64,000 nt of DNA from Niallia alba (GTDB lineage: Bacteria > Bacillota > Bacilli > Bacillales > Cytobacillaceae), in the NCBI RefSeq assembly GCF_012933555.1, contig NZ_JABBPK010000001.1, positions 1,032,001 to 1,096,000 on the forward strand. The letters run 5' to 3'. Below are positions 18,286-27,518 of this stretch, one piece after another. The position numbers and the translations under genes are program-made. The first letter of the stretch is position 1; each line of letters begins with the position of its first letter. The notes below the pieces were generated by a model. It did not search any database. It had not been told where the DNA came from and saw only the letters and a list, made by a program, of their open reading frames with translations.

Positions 18286-20214
18286 ATTAAAACGATTGGC
18301 GACCAAAGAAGATAATCTAGTTTTTATTCCTTCCCCTGTTTCTTCAGAAGAAATATCGGAAAGAGCTAAAGATTATAATGTTTTGACTCCAAAGCAGTTC
18401 GGAACAAAACACAAAGATTTGTTGTTTATGCCGATTGATTTCAATGGAAAAACCCATCAAATCCAATATAACTATTGCTCCAACCCTTATTGTAAATAGC
18501 ACGGACTTCCACAAGAAAAATTCCCAACTAAAGGGAAACCGAGCCGATACAAATTATCGGGTTCTGGTACGGATAAAACCATTCATTGCAATCCCGACCC
18601 CATTAATTCAAACAAGTTAGCCACATTGGGGTGCCGTACAGTTACTCTATCCAATTGGTCAATTTCTCAAGAAATCGAACGGTTAATCCAAATCAACAGT
18701 GTTCAAGATTTGGAGCCTGATTATCAGTTTCATAAGGAAGGATGCAATTCCGAATGCTCTACCCCATTCAATGAACCGAAAAGATTTTATAAACAAGGGA
18801 AAAGCACAGGTAAATCGCAACGATGGCAGTGCAAATCGTGCAAGAAGTTCACCAATGTCTTGCCGAGCGGCAGAAAGTCCATCACTTATCACCAACAAAG
18901 AAGTGATGTTCTGCCACTGTTTACGAAACTGTTATTAAGCCGTGTTCCAATTACAAGAGCTTGTGAAATCTTGGAGATTGGGCGTGGGACATATTATAAC
19001 AAATTAGAATTTGTTTATCGGAGATGTTTGGAGTTTTTGGAACGACACGAGACCAAACCACTTCAAGCGATGCACTTTAAAGAAATGTGGTTAAACACTG
19101 ATAAGATGACCTATTTCCTTAACAATGTTCGCAAAAAAGGAATGGGCGGCAGCGAATATGATGATGTGGAGGAAAGCCAGTTTCCAACCAGTGTCGTGGT
19201 TACTGCCGATGTCTTTTCAAGATATGTGTTCCGCAGTGATGTGGCATATGATTGGGATATTTCGTTGGGGGATATTGCTCTTGATACCGTTCTTATGAAA
19301 GAGGACCATTTAAATGAATTTGCCAAGAAACACGCTCGTACTCCAAAGTATTCCCATTACCCAATGTCGCCATCAAAAAATGATACACAAACAGAAGTTG
19401 AGTATCGGAAGGATTTAGAGAAGATTGAACGCAGGGCGAGATATATGGATGGATTGCACGTCAATTCGACTTATACAACGATTGCTCATTTCTGGCTTAT
19501 CAAACAACTTATAAAGGCTTCTGAATGGCGTTTCGTGACCGATGAAGACAATTCTTTGATGACTTCCCTTTTTGAGTATTCGCCAATGAATTCCGCTTGT
19601 CGGATGCCCATCACTTTCTCTGCCAAACGGATAAAACGAAATCGAGAAAACAAGCCCGTGAGGAGTTTGTTCAAGCGAGGGTGGATTTGGTTAATTGGGG
19701 AATAAATTCTGGGTATGATACAAAGTCTCTGAGGAAATTAGCGTTCCTGAAACTAGAGGAACTACTCCACACCCATCAATTCCATAAAGAAATTAACACG
19801 GGGGTTTCCAGCCATTTTGAATATGCGGACAATCCAATTGAGCATCCTTTAGCGACTATTGACAGAGGATTTAGATGGGTAGATTGCACAACCAATCTGT
19901 CATCAATTGAACCAAAAGATATTGCTAATCTTATTCTGGAAGTTAATGATAATGCGACCAACACCTTTATCCAACACATTCGAAGGAGATTATCCATCTT
20001 AGAAAGACCATTGACCACTGCCCGTGGCGATGGCAAAAGTTATATCTATTCCAATTTCAATCCTAAGTATGCTCAAATGGCTCTTACCATCCTTCGAACA
20101 TATTACAATTTTTGCTTTGCTTATAAAACAAAGGATAGAATTGGCACTCCTGCACAAAGGTTAGGAATTGCAGAAAAAGAATTTAATATTAAGGATATAA
20201 TCTATATGCAGTAG
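18278..20214 (+). pseudogene. transposase, interrupted by a stop codon and a frameshift
   Basis: Three pieces of one transposase-like protein of about 640 residues lie in sequence. The first runs 18278-18499 and ends at a TAG inside a zinc-binding segment (CSNPYCK-stop-HGLPQEKF); the frame stays open afterwards to 19705. A second zinc motif RWQCKSCKKF and a catalytic-type segment TADVFSRYVFRSDVAYDWD follow. Near 19590-19700 the reading must change frame to continue into VQARVDLVNWG and the C-terminal TYYNFCFAYKTKDRIGTPAQRLGIAEKE, which resembles the ends of DDE transposases. No classic slippery heptamer is visible, so I read this as decay and not programmed recoding. Confidence 0.7.
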
Positions 20215-20330
20215 ATGGAGATAAATTCTTCAGATTTCTTCCCTAATTTCATAATTAACTGTTAAGATTAATTGAACATTCTGTAAAAAGCGATATGAAA
20301 TAATAAACATTAAAACGGGGGTTTGAAAGT

Positions 20331-20852
20331 ATGCATATTAGGGAAGCAAAATTGTCAGATGCCGAAGCAATAGCGAGAGTGTATGTTGATAGTTGGAAGA
20401 GCACATATAAAAACATAATTCCAGACTCTTTCTTAGAAAGAATGACTTACGAAAAAAGAATACCACAGTGGATTAATAACATATCAAGAGCTGACAATTA
20501 TGTTTATGTTGCAGAAACTAACGATGGTGAAATAGTTGGAGTTGCCGATGGAGGAAAAAGGGAAACAAATCAATTCGAGAATTCGGGAGATTTAACCTCT
20601 ATATATATCAGTGAGGAATATCAAGGACAAGGAATAGGAAAAAAATTGGTCGAGAGATTATTCTCAAAGTTAAAGGAGTTAGGGTACCAAAGGATATTTG
20701 TAGAAGTATTAGATGACAATAAATCAAAATTCTTCTATGAAAAATTGGGTGCAGAATTTTACGAATTAACAACAACGGAAGTCCAAGGAAAAGAATTGAG
20801 TTTGGTGATTTATGAATGGAAAGATGTAAATTTGGTACTAATCCCAAGTTGA
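20331..20852 (+). CDS. GNAT-family N-acetyltransferase (element cargo)
   Basis: This intact 173-residue acetyltransferase shows the acetyl-CoA loop YQGQGIGKKLVERLF and the family C-terminal motif NKSKFFYEKLGAEFYE. GNAT enzymes of this shape acetylate small amines, peptides or antibiotics; the target is unknown. It lies inside the inverted-repeat element after the broken transposase and has its own GGGGG ribosome site and terminator, so it looks like a passenger gene carried by the element. Confidence 0.87.
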   Translation: MHIREAKLSDAEAIARVYVDSWKSTYKNIIPDSFLERMTYEKRIPQWINNISRADNYVYVAETNDGEIVGVADGGKRETNQFENSGDLTSIYISEEYQGQGIGKKLVERLFSKLKELGYQRIFVEVLDDNKSKFFYEKLGAEFYELTTTEVQGKELSLVIYEWKDVNLVLIPS

Positions 20853-20873
20853 TAATTGAGTGACATATAAAGT

Positions 20874-20909
20874 AAAAAGCAATGGAAAACTAATTCCATT
20901 GCTTTTTTT
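20874..20909 (+). terminator. Rho-independent terminator
   Basis: AAAAAGCAATGGAA and TTCCATTGCTTTTTTT form a perfect stem after the cargo acetyltransferase. Confidence 0.92.
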
Positions 20910-20969
20910 ATTGTTAATTTAATGCTAATACCGATACTAAAATTAATGCTAAATGGGGTTCTAATTGGA

Positions 20970-21023
20970 ATTTTCTACTTCAAAACCGAACCCGTTAGAA
21001 AATGTCAGCCCTTTTTTAATACC
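20970..21023 (-). repeat. right terminal inverted repeat
   Basis: Read on the minus strand it gives GGTATTAAAAAAG, GGCTGACATTT, TCTAACGGGTTCGG, then TTTTGAAGTAGAAAATT, matching the left end. Confidence 0.75.
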
Positions 21024-21028
21024 TTTAT

Positions 21029-21517
21029 TTAATCTATTAACTTTGCAAAAGGAATCCGCTTATTTAAGTAATGCATAATAGGTATCCCGATGGCCATAAC
21101 GACAAATTCACCAATCGCAGTTGTTGCCCAAGTAATGAAGAATGGGAATCCAAGTGCAAGATGTAATTGATACGCAATAATAAACATATTAAAAGTAAAC
21201 ACAAGTGTATTGATCATCATCAACAGAAGATGACTTTTAACAAACTTGCTTATTCCAATTGTAATTAACAAACAAATAATCGAATGAGCAACACCAAAAG
21301 TTAAATCATATAGCTTAATGGTGGAAAGGAATAAGTTTGCTAGAAACACGCCAACTACAATTCCATAAATATATTTTTTGTTAAATACAACAAGATGATT
21401 AAATAATTCCGAAATACGGTATTGGATGCTGCCAAAGGCAATAGGGGCAATCGCAACAGTAAAGGCAATATACAATGCAGCCACCAAGCCATTCACAGCA
21501 AGTGTTTTTGTTTTCAT
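21029..21517 (-). CDS. queT: QueT-family queuosine-precursor transporter
   Basis: This 162-residue protein with about five or six membrane helices matches QueT, the substrate-binding membrane subunit of an energy-coupling-factor importer for the queuosine precursor preQ1 or related bases. It starts KTLAVNGLVAALYIAFTVA and contains FGSIQYRISELFNHLVVF, both typical. A preQ1 riboswitch directly before its start codon gives strong independent support. ECF importers also need shared ATPase and T subunits, which are not nearby. It converges on the right end of the mobile element. Confidence 0.92.
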   Translation of the reverse strand: MKTKTLAVNGLVAALYIAFTVAIAPIAFGSIQYRISELFNHLVVFNKKYIYGIVVGVFLANLFLSTIKLYDLTFGVAHSIICLLITIGISKFVKSHLLLMMINTLVFTFNMFIIAYQLHLALGFPFFITWATTAIGEFVVMAIGIPIMHYLNKRIPFAKLID

Positions 21518-21525
21518 TGTTTTCT

Positions 21526-21565
21526 CTCCCTTAGTTTTTTTACGTGGGATGGTCTCGAACCACGT
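21526..21565 (-). promoter_or_regulatory. preQ1-I riboswitch
   Basis: On the minus strand the order is ACGTGG, TTCGAGACCAT, CCCACGT, then AAAAAAACTAAGGGAG. The six-base-pair stem, the loop and the A-rich tail ending in ACTAAGG match the small preQ1-I aptamer, where the tail folds back into the loop as a pseudoknot. The tail contains the ribosome site GGGAG, so ligand binding would block translation of queT. Confidence 0.88.
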
Positions 21566-21851
21566 TAGACATAACTTTCACACAGTGAATAATCATATAA
21601 TAGTTAGCCTATGTTCGTCAATGGAATTTTATCCCGCTGTTTGAGTATACTTGGGACTATCATATTTTAATGAAAGGAATTTGCAACAGAGAATCGCTAT
21701 AGATATCTAAAGTCAAACAAAAAAATAAAAAACTTTTCCGCTGACTTCTTCCTGACACATTCCTTTTTTATTCTATTACTTGTAAGCAGCAAGACAATCA
21801 TGCGAATAAGTTAATTCATATAAATAGAATAGAAAGAGGTTGAAGCAAAAG

Positions 21852-22862
21852 ATGAAGAAAAGTTTAAAGAAGTGGATTATTAGTGGAGTATCAGTTTTAG
21901 TAATAGGAACAGGAATCGGATCTTATTATTATTTTACAAATGATAATCAACCGGAAGTAAGAGCGCAGGTTAGAACGCAAACAGCGACTGCTGAAACTGG
22001 GGATGTAGAAATTGAAGTAAGTGGTACTGGAAGCATTGCAACCATTAATAAAGAAACCTTTACTTCTGAAGGAAATGCAACGGTAGATGAAGTATTAGTC
22101 GAGGTTGGCGATGAGGTGGAAGAAGGCGATGAGCTAGTAACGTTCGAGGATGATACGCTGGACCCAATCGTAGCATCTTTTTCTGGTGAAATCACTGCTC
22201 TAAATGTAGAGGAAGATGGAAATGTATCAATGGGAACAGAAGTCGTGACTGTTACTGATTATGATAATTTAGAAATGGTAGTGAACGTAGATGAACTTGA
22301 TATTTCTAAAGTAAAGGTCGGACAAGCTGCAAATATAAAAGTTAGTGCACTTGAAGATAAAGAATTTACTGGCAAAGTTACAAGTGTTGCAAAAGAAGCG
22401 AACAGTGATAGTAATAGTGTTGCTAAGTATGCAGTAACAGTCAAAATAAGCAAGCCTAGCGGATTATTGGTTGGCATGACAGCTGAAGCCACTATCACAA
22501 CTGATAAAGCTGAGGACGTTGTGACCGTTCCAGTCGAAGCAGTACAGAAGGAAGATGATCAATATTATGTTTTAGTGGCAACTGGAACAGCAGCGAATGA
22601 AGAAGGCACAACAGAAACAGCATCTACAAAACAAACCGTTGAAGTAGGATTGCAAAATACAGAAGTTGCAGAAATTAAAAGTGGTTTAGAGGAAGGTACA
22701 ACAGTAGTACTTCCAACATTTGAATCATCGAGTGATAGTGAGACGCAAGGTATGTTCCCTGGTGGAGGACAAATGCCAAGTGGTGAAGGAAGAGGCCAGA
22801 TGCCAGGAGGAGGCCAAGGTGGCGGAATGCCTTCCGGTGGATTTGGAGGTAGAAATGAATGA
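21852..22862 (+). CDS. periplasmic-adaptor-type efflux protein (MacA/YknX-like)
   Basis: This 336-residue membrane-fusion protein has an N-terminal anchor helix (about 7-26), a barrel-sandwich hybrid region (TFTSEGNATVDEVLVEVGD, GDELVTFEDD), a beta-barrel domain, and a glycine- and methionine-rich tail (GGGQMPSGEGRGQM). It would sit outside the membrane and link to the ABC pump encoded by the next two genes. The ATG at 21852 has GAGG 12 bases upstream; an earlier in-frame TTG at 21840 has none. The YknXYZ pump of B. subtilis protects against SdpC toxin; whether this one does is unknown. Confidence 0.85.
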   Translation: MKKSLKKWIISGVSVLVIGTGIGSYYYFTNDNQPEVRAQVRTQTATAETGDVEIEVSGTGSIATINKETFTSEGNATVDEVLVEVGDEVEEGDELVTFEDDTLDPIVASFSGEITALNVEEDGNVSMGTEVVTVTDYDNLEMVVNVDELDISKVKVGQAANIKVSALEDKEFTGKVTSVAKEANSDSNSVAKYAVTVKISKPSGLLVGMTAEATITTDKAEDVVTVPVEAVQKEDDQYYVLVATGTAANEEGTTETASTKQTVEVGLQNTEVAEIKSGLEEGTTVVLPTFESSSDSETQGMFPGGGQMPSGEGRGQMPGGGQGGGMPSGGFGGRNE

Positions 22863-23560
22863 TAGAACAACATGCAATTGTAGAAATAAAGAATGTGAAA
22901 AAGGAATATACTCTTGGAGGAGAAACGGTTACGGCATTGGATAATGTAAGCTTTACCGTCAATAAAGGTGATTTTATTGCCATTATTGGTCCATCAGGAT
23001 CTGGTAAATCGACGTTAATGAATATGATCGGTTGCTTAGATACACCTGACTCTGGAGAATATTATTTGGATGGGCAAAATGTATTTTCTTTAAAAAGTAA
23101 GCAATTAGCAGAAGTTAGAAATCATAAAATAGGTTTTATTTTTCAATCCTTTAACCTTCTAACTAAGCAGTCTGCCTTTGAAAATGTGGAATTACCCTTG
23201 GTTTATAGAGGGATCGGAAGTAAGGAAAGAAAGGAAATTGCTTTACAAGCTTTGAAAAAAGTAGGGTTATTAGAGAGAGCGGAGCATAAGCCAACAGAAT
23301 TATCTGGTGGACAGCAACAGCGCGTAGCGATTGCTCGTGCTCTTGCTGGCAATCCTCCAATCCTGCTTGCCGATGAGCCGACTGGAGCTTTAGACAGTAA
23401 AACAGGGATAGAAGTGATGAATTTGATGAAAGACCTAAATAGTCAAGGACATACGATTATATTGATAACCCATGATTTAGAAATCGCTAAACAGGCTAAG
23501 CGCATCATTCGCATTCAGGATGGTCGATTAGCGGAGACAAAGGAGGTAGTTGTCTCTTGA
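22859..23560 (+). CDS. MacB/YknY-type ABC ATPase
   Basis: This 233-residue ATPase shows Walker A GPSGSGKS, signature LSGGQQQR, Walker B LLADEPTGALD and switch histidine THD. The family (LolD/MacB/FtsE type) powers mechanotransmission pumps that move substrates from the outer membrane face rather than through a channel. It overlaps the adaptor gene by 4 bases and the permease gene by 4 bases, so the three form one tightly coupled operon. Confidence 0.93.
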   Translation: MIEQHAIVEIKNVKKEYTLGGETVTALDNVSFTVNKGDFIAIIGPSGSGKSTLMNMIGCLDTPDSGEYYLDGQNVFSLKSKQLAEVRNHKIGFIFQSFNLLTKQSAFENVELPLVYRGIGSKERKEIALQALKKVGLLERAEHKPTELSGGQQQRVAIARALAGNPPILLADEPTGALDSKTGIEVMNLMKDLNSQGHTIILITHDLEIAKQAKRIIRIQDGRLAETKEVVVS

Positions 23561-24735
23561 AATTAGGACAAGCAATCAAGATAGCCTTTAAAAATATTAC
23601 GATGAACAAATTAAGAGCGGTGCTTACCATGCTTGGTATCATCATTGGTGTAGCAGCGGTCATTGCATTAACTTCATTAGGAATGGGAGCATCTAATTCC
23701 GTTTCAGATGAAATTGCTGGGTTAGGAACAACTACTGTTTCTGTAAACCTTTCGGGGAACTCGAGTGAGGAAGAGGTTGTCGATTATGATGAGCTGATGG
23801 CATTTGCGGAATATGACGAAGTAAAGGCAGTTTCGCCAACAGTGACGACTTCTAGTACGCTCAAAAATGGAACGACATCAAGCTCTGGAGTTACTGTTAC
23901 AGGCGTTACTACTTCTTATGAAGAGGTACAGGATATTACTTTACAGTCCGGAAGAAATGTAATGGACATTGACTTGGATAATCGCAATAAAGTAGTCGTG
24001 CTAGGCTATAATGTAGCAACAGAATTATTCGGATTCACAACTCCAGTCGATAAAACCGTTCAAATTGATGGAACAACGTTTAAAGTAATCGGGGTACTCG
24101 CCGAAAAAGGAGAAGAATTAACTGGATCTGTCGATGATTCCGTCCTTATCCCATTTACAACAGCCCAACGTTTTATTGGTCAAACTTATGTAACCTCAGC
24201 AACTGTCCTTATGACAGATGAGGATTCAGTGGAAATGGGAATGGCAAAAATGAAGCAGAAGCTATACAATCAGTTTGATGGGGATGAAACTTCATATTCT
24301 GTACGAAATCAATCTTCTGTGACAGAGGCACTAGATTCTGTTTCGAACACAATGACTTTATTATTAGCAGGCATTGCAAGTATTTCCTTAATCGTTGGTG
24401 GAATCGGAATTATGAATATAATGCTCGTTTCGGTTACAGAAAGAACAAGAGAAATTGGCATTAGAAAAGCAATTGGTGCTAGAAAAAAAGATATTATGCT
24501 CCAATTTTTAATTGAAGCAATTGTACTTAGTGCATTAGGTGGAATTTTAGGGGCTGCTATTGGCATAGGAAGTGCGGAAATATTGTCCACAACATTAGAT
24601 ATGACTTCCCAAATTACATGGTGGGTTGTTGGCGGTTCCGTTAGTTTCTCTGTATTAATTGGTATTATCTTTGGAATTTTCCCAGCTAACAAGGCATCTA
24701 ATTTAAGTCCACTGGAAGCTTTAAGATATCAATAA
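23557..24735 (+). CDS. MacB/YknZ-type ABC permease
   Basis: This 392-residue FtsX/MacB-fold permease has one N-terminal helix (AVLTMLGIIIGVAAVIAL), an extracytoplasmic domain of about 200 residues, then three C-terminal helices with the family signature TERTREIGIRKAIGA. It starts at TTG with AAGGAGG 10 bases upstream, inside the end of the ATPase gene. With the adaptor and ATPase it forms an export complex. A terminator follows directly. Confidence 0.93.
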   Translation: MKLGQAIKIAFKNITMNKLRAVLTMLGIIIGVAAVIALTSLGMGASNSVSDEIAGLGTTTVSVNLSGNSSEEEVVDYDELMAFAEYDEVKAVSPTVTTSSTLKNGTTSSSGVTVTGVTTSYEEVQDITLQSGRNVMDIDLDNRNKVVVLGYNVATELFGFTTPVDKTVQIDGTTFKVIGVLAEKGEELTGSVDDSVLIPFTTAQRFIGQTYVTSATVLMTDEDSVEMGMAKMKQKLYNQFDGDETSYSVRNQSSVTEALDSVSNTMTLLLAGIASISLIVGGIGIMNIMLVSVTERTREIGIRKAIGARKKDIMLQFLIEAIVLSALGGILGAAIGIGSAEILSTTLDMTSQITWWVVGGSVSFSVLIGIIFGIFPANKASNLSPLEALRYQ

Positions 24736-24739
24736 GAGG

Positions 24740-24786
24740 AATAGATCAGCTATCTGTCAGCAGATAAAGGCTGATCTATTTTTTAT
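24740..24786 (+). terminator. Rho-independent terminator
   Basis: AATAGATCAGC and GCTGATCTATTTTTT form the stem after the efflux operon, with a smaller hairpin in the loop. Confidence 0.85.
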
Positions 24787-24845
24787 CCTGACAATTATCG
24801 GTATAATTGATTTCATTAGTAAAAAATAAAGCATGAGGAAAAAAG

Positions 24846-25535
24846 ATGAAAAAAATTCTAATTGTTGAAGATGAACTGGCAATTTCGATGGTTTTAGGAG
24901 CATATATAGAAAATGCGGGATACGATGTAGATTACGCTTATAATGGAGAAGAGGCTTTACAAAAGCTAGAGGAAGAAACACCTGCTCTTATTTTATTAGA
25001 TATCATGATGCCATATGTAGACGGCTGGAGTGTTCTTTCGTTTATTCGGAAGAAATCGGCATGTCCTGTTATTATGCTTACGGCCTTATCAGATACAGAG
25101 CAAAAGCTAAAAGGATTCGAAAATGGAGCCGATGACTATATTACAAAGCCGTTTATAGGGGAGGAAGTTATTGCACGTGTCCAAGCTGTTTTAAGAAGAT
25201 CGCCTACCTATCAAGAGGATGAGCGTATGAAATACTATGGAGATTTAAAAATAAATTATGTCTCCCATCAAGTTTTTCTAAATGGTATTGAGGTTCCCTT
25301 TACTCCCCGAGATCTTTCTGTCTTTCTTTTTCTAGCAAGCAATCCAAATCAAACCTTTACAAGGGATCAGCTTCTAGATCATGTGTGGGGAAGTGACTAT
25401 GATGGGAGTGATCGAGCGGTTGACTTAGCAATTAAAAGGATAAGGAAATTATTAAATGGGTGGGATCCAAAAGATGGCGAAATTAAAACGTTACGCGGAC
25501 TGGGCTATCAATTTTATATTCAAGAAAAACAATAA
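24846..25535 (+). CDS. OmpR/PhoB-family response regulator
   Basis: This 229-residue regulator has a receiver domain with the acidic pair VEDE, the phosphorylated Asp52 in LLDIMMP and the lysine in ITKPF, followed by a winged-helix domain ending in DRAVDLAIKRIRKLL and LRGLGYQF. It pairs with the kinase gene that overlaps its 3' end. Control of the efflux operon just upstream is plausible from position but not shown. Confidence 0.92.
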   Translation: MKKILIVEDELAISMVLGAYIENAGYDVDYAYNGEEALQKLEEETPALILLDIMMPYVDGWSVLSFIRKKSACPVIMLTALSDTEQKLKGFENGADDYITKPFIGEEVIARVQAVLRRSPTYQEDERMKYYGDLKINYVSHQVFLNGIEVPFTPRDLSVFLFLASNPNQTFTRDQLLDHVWGSDYDGSDRAVDLAIKRIRKLLNGWDPKDGEIKTLRGLGYQFYIQEKQ

Positions 25536-26958
25536 GGAAAAAACACCTCTCCTTTATTATTGGACGAAAAGATATTTACTAACATTGTGTGGTGGCCTAT
25601 TGATTATTGGCATTATCTCCATTCTATGGATTCGCCATAATGCTTTGGAAAACCGCTTAGAATTAACGAAATTAGTTGCCCAGGAAATAGCAGAGCACGC
25701 CAATGAAATGGAAGAAGGAAGGCTGAAGGATATTCGACTTCCATTTTTGCAGGATAGACAGAAATTTATTAATGAAGGACAGCCGCTAGATGTTTTTCTT
25801 AAAGATACAACAGGAAATATCCGCTCGCTGAATCAAAATTTTTCTCCAGATGCACTTGCAAAACAACAGGTAATTGAAGCATTACCTTTAGTGAGTGAAT
25901 TAAGCATAAAAAAGGTGACTTTATGGAATAAGCAAAAAGCTTCTATCGTGATTGCTCCTATTATAAATGGTGGGGTTCAAACAGGCTCTGTCTATATTAT
26001 TCAGCCGCATAATCAGCTTCAGCATTTAAATAAAGAGGAATATCAATTACTAGGATTATTGCTTCTTAGTTTAGCGCTTCTAGGCTGGTTTGTCATTTAC
26101 TCTTTGTCTAAAAAGATGGCAAAGCCGGTGGAAGAAGTGGCGAACGCTGCCCAACAGCTAATGAATGGAAACTATCATATTACGTTAAATGAAGATGTGC
26201 AGGAAAAAGAGCTTTATCAATTGGTTCTATCTTTTAACGAAATGACAAAGAGATTATATGCATTGGAGAGCTTGCGAACACAGTTGTTAGCAGGAGTTAC
26301 CCATGAGTTAAAAACGCCAATAACTTCTATTAGTGCATTAATACAAGCTGTGAATGATAATGTCATTCCTGAAAATAAGAAAAAACAATTTTTAACGATG
26401 AGTTTAAAGGAAGCAGGTCGACTGCAAAGCATGGTGGAGGATTTACTAGATTTTAATAGCTTTAGTGCGGGTTCAATTAAAGTGAATAAGGAAAAGCTGA
26501 ATGTGCAGGCTACTTTAAAAGAAATAATCTATCAATGGGAAATTGTTCATGCCGATGCTTTAACTACTACGGAGCTTATTTTTGTAAATCCAGAGAAACC
26601 AGTATATGCGATGCTTGATAGTGTTCGTTTTCAGCAAATTCTCGTGAATTTATTAAATAATGGGCTTCATGCAATCAAAGGTAAGCAAGACGGGAAAATA
26701 ACCATTCATTTAACATATGACAATCATAATATTATGATTTTAGTAGAAGATAATGGCTATGGAATAGCACAAGAAGAACAAGCTTATATTTTTGAGCGGT
26801 TCTATCGAGGAAAAAACAAAAAAGATATCGAGCGTGGTCTTGGCTTAGGATTGCCATATAGCTTGCTCTTAGCAAAAGCGCAACAAGGAAATTTATCTTT
26901 ACAAAAATCAGACGGTTCCTCTACAATATTTTTATTACAATTTCCATTACTTGCTTAA
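25456..26958 (+). CDS. membrane sensor histidine kinase
   Basis: This 500-residue kinase has two membrane helices (about 33-55 and 196-216) flanking an extracellular sensor domain, then HAMP, the phospho-acceptor GVTHELKTPI (His near 283), and an ATPase domain with NLLNNGLHAI, VEDNGYGI and GLGLGLPYS. The ATG at 25456 lies 80 bases inside the response-regulator gene, with TAAGGAAA about 8 bases upstream; the only other in-frame starts before the first membrane helix lie close by (25474). The sensed signal is unknown. Confidence 0.88.
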   Translation: MGGIQKMAKLKRYADWAINFIFKKNNKEKTPLLYYWTKRYLLTLCGGLLIIGIISILWIRHNALENRLELTKLVAQEIAEHANEMEEGRLKDIRLPFLQDRQKFINEGQPLDVFLKDTTGNIRSLNQNFSPDALAKQQVIEALPLVSELSIKKVTLWNKQKASIVIAPIINGGVQTGSVYIIQPHNQLQHLNKEEYQLLGLLLLSLALLGWFVIYSLSKKMAKPVEEVANAAQQLMNGNYHITLNEDVQEKELYQLVLSFNEMTKRLYALESLRTQLLAGVTHELKTPITSISALIQAVNDNVIPENKKKQFLTMSLKEAGRLQSMVEDLLDFNSFSAGSIKVNKEKLNVQATLKEIIYQWEIVHADALTTTELIFVNPEKPVYAMLDSVRFQQILVNLLNNGLHAIKGKQDGKITIHLTYDNHNIMILVEDNGYGIAQEEQAYIFERFYRGKNKKDIERGLGLGLPYSLLLAKAQQGNLSLQKSDGSSTIFLLQFPLLA

Positions 26959-26979
26959 AAAGAAGGGGGCTGTTCGGAG

Positions 26980-27501
26980 ATGACGGTTCAAGAAGAAAAA
27001 TACTGCAGGGAATCATTAGTAGTAAAAACAAGCCGAATATTCCCAATTGATACAAATAACCATAATTCCTTATTTGGTGGGAAGTTGATGAGCTATATAG
27101 ATGATGTAGCTTCTATTTCTGCCTCAAGACATTCAAGAAGCGATGTAGTTACCGCATCAACGGATTCCGTTGATTTTCTATTTCCGATTCGTCCGACCGA
27201 TTCGGTCTGTTTAGAATCATATGTAACTCATACAGGTAAATCATCAATGGAAGTATTTGTGAAGGTTATAGCAGAGAATCTTAAAACAGGCGAAAGAAAG
27301 CTCGCTGCCACATCATTTTTAACCTTTGTTGCCTTAGATGAAAATGGCAAACCAAAGCAAGTTGCCAAAGTGATACCCCAGTCTGAGGAAGAGACCATGC
27401 TTTATAATACAGCGGAGCAACGCGTAAAAATCCGCAAAGATAGAAGAGAGCATAGTAAAGCATTTGCAAGTGTAATTAGTACGGACATGCCTTGGGGATA
27501 A
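26980..27501 (+). CDS. ykhA: acyl-CoA thioesterase (YkhA-like hotdog protein)
   Basis: This 173-residue hotdog-fold thioesterase hydrolyses acyl-CoA to free acid and CoA. The conserved start of the fold reads PIDTNNHNSLFGGKLMSYIDDVA, with the catalytic-type asparagine and aspartate of the YciA/YkhA group. SVDFLFPIRPTD follows as the second conserved block. It begins 21 bases after the kinase gene, with GAAGGGGG just after that stop. A tandem array follows its stop. Confidence 0.9.
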   Translation: MTVQEEKYCRESLVVKTSRIFPIDTNNHNSLFGGKLMSYIDDVASISASRHSRSDVVTASTDSVDFLFPIRPTDSVCLESYVTHTGKSSMEVFVKVIAENLKTGERKLAATSFLTFVALDENGKPKQVAKVIPQSEEETMLYNTAEQRVKIRKDRREHSKAFASVISTDMPWG

Positions 27502-27518
27502 GTTGACCTGGTATTGGA

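Larger units (their letters stand above)
17748..21023. mobile_element. 3.3-kb inverted-repeat element with broken transposase and GNAT cargo
   Basis: The segment between yaaN and queT is bounded by imperfect terminal inverted repeats of about 55 bases. Both ends share GGTATTAAAAAAG, then G(G)CTGA, then TCTAACGGGTTCGG, then AAGTAGAAAA-type sequence. Inside, all on the plus strand, are a small accessory gene, a long transposase reading frame with one nonsense codon and one frameshift, and an intact acetyltransferase with its own terminator. No direct target duplication is evident: the immediate flanks are inverted copies of each other. The family of the element is not certain. Confidence 0.75.

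Noticed and set aside
19590-19710. Programmed ribosomal frameshift in the transposase
   Set aside because: No slippery A6G, A7 or X-XXY-YYZ heptamer with a downstream structure is evident, and a separate nonsense codon already breaks the gene.
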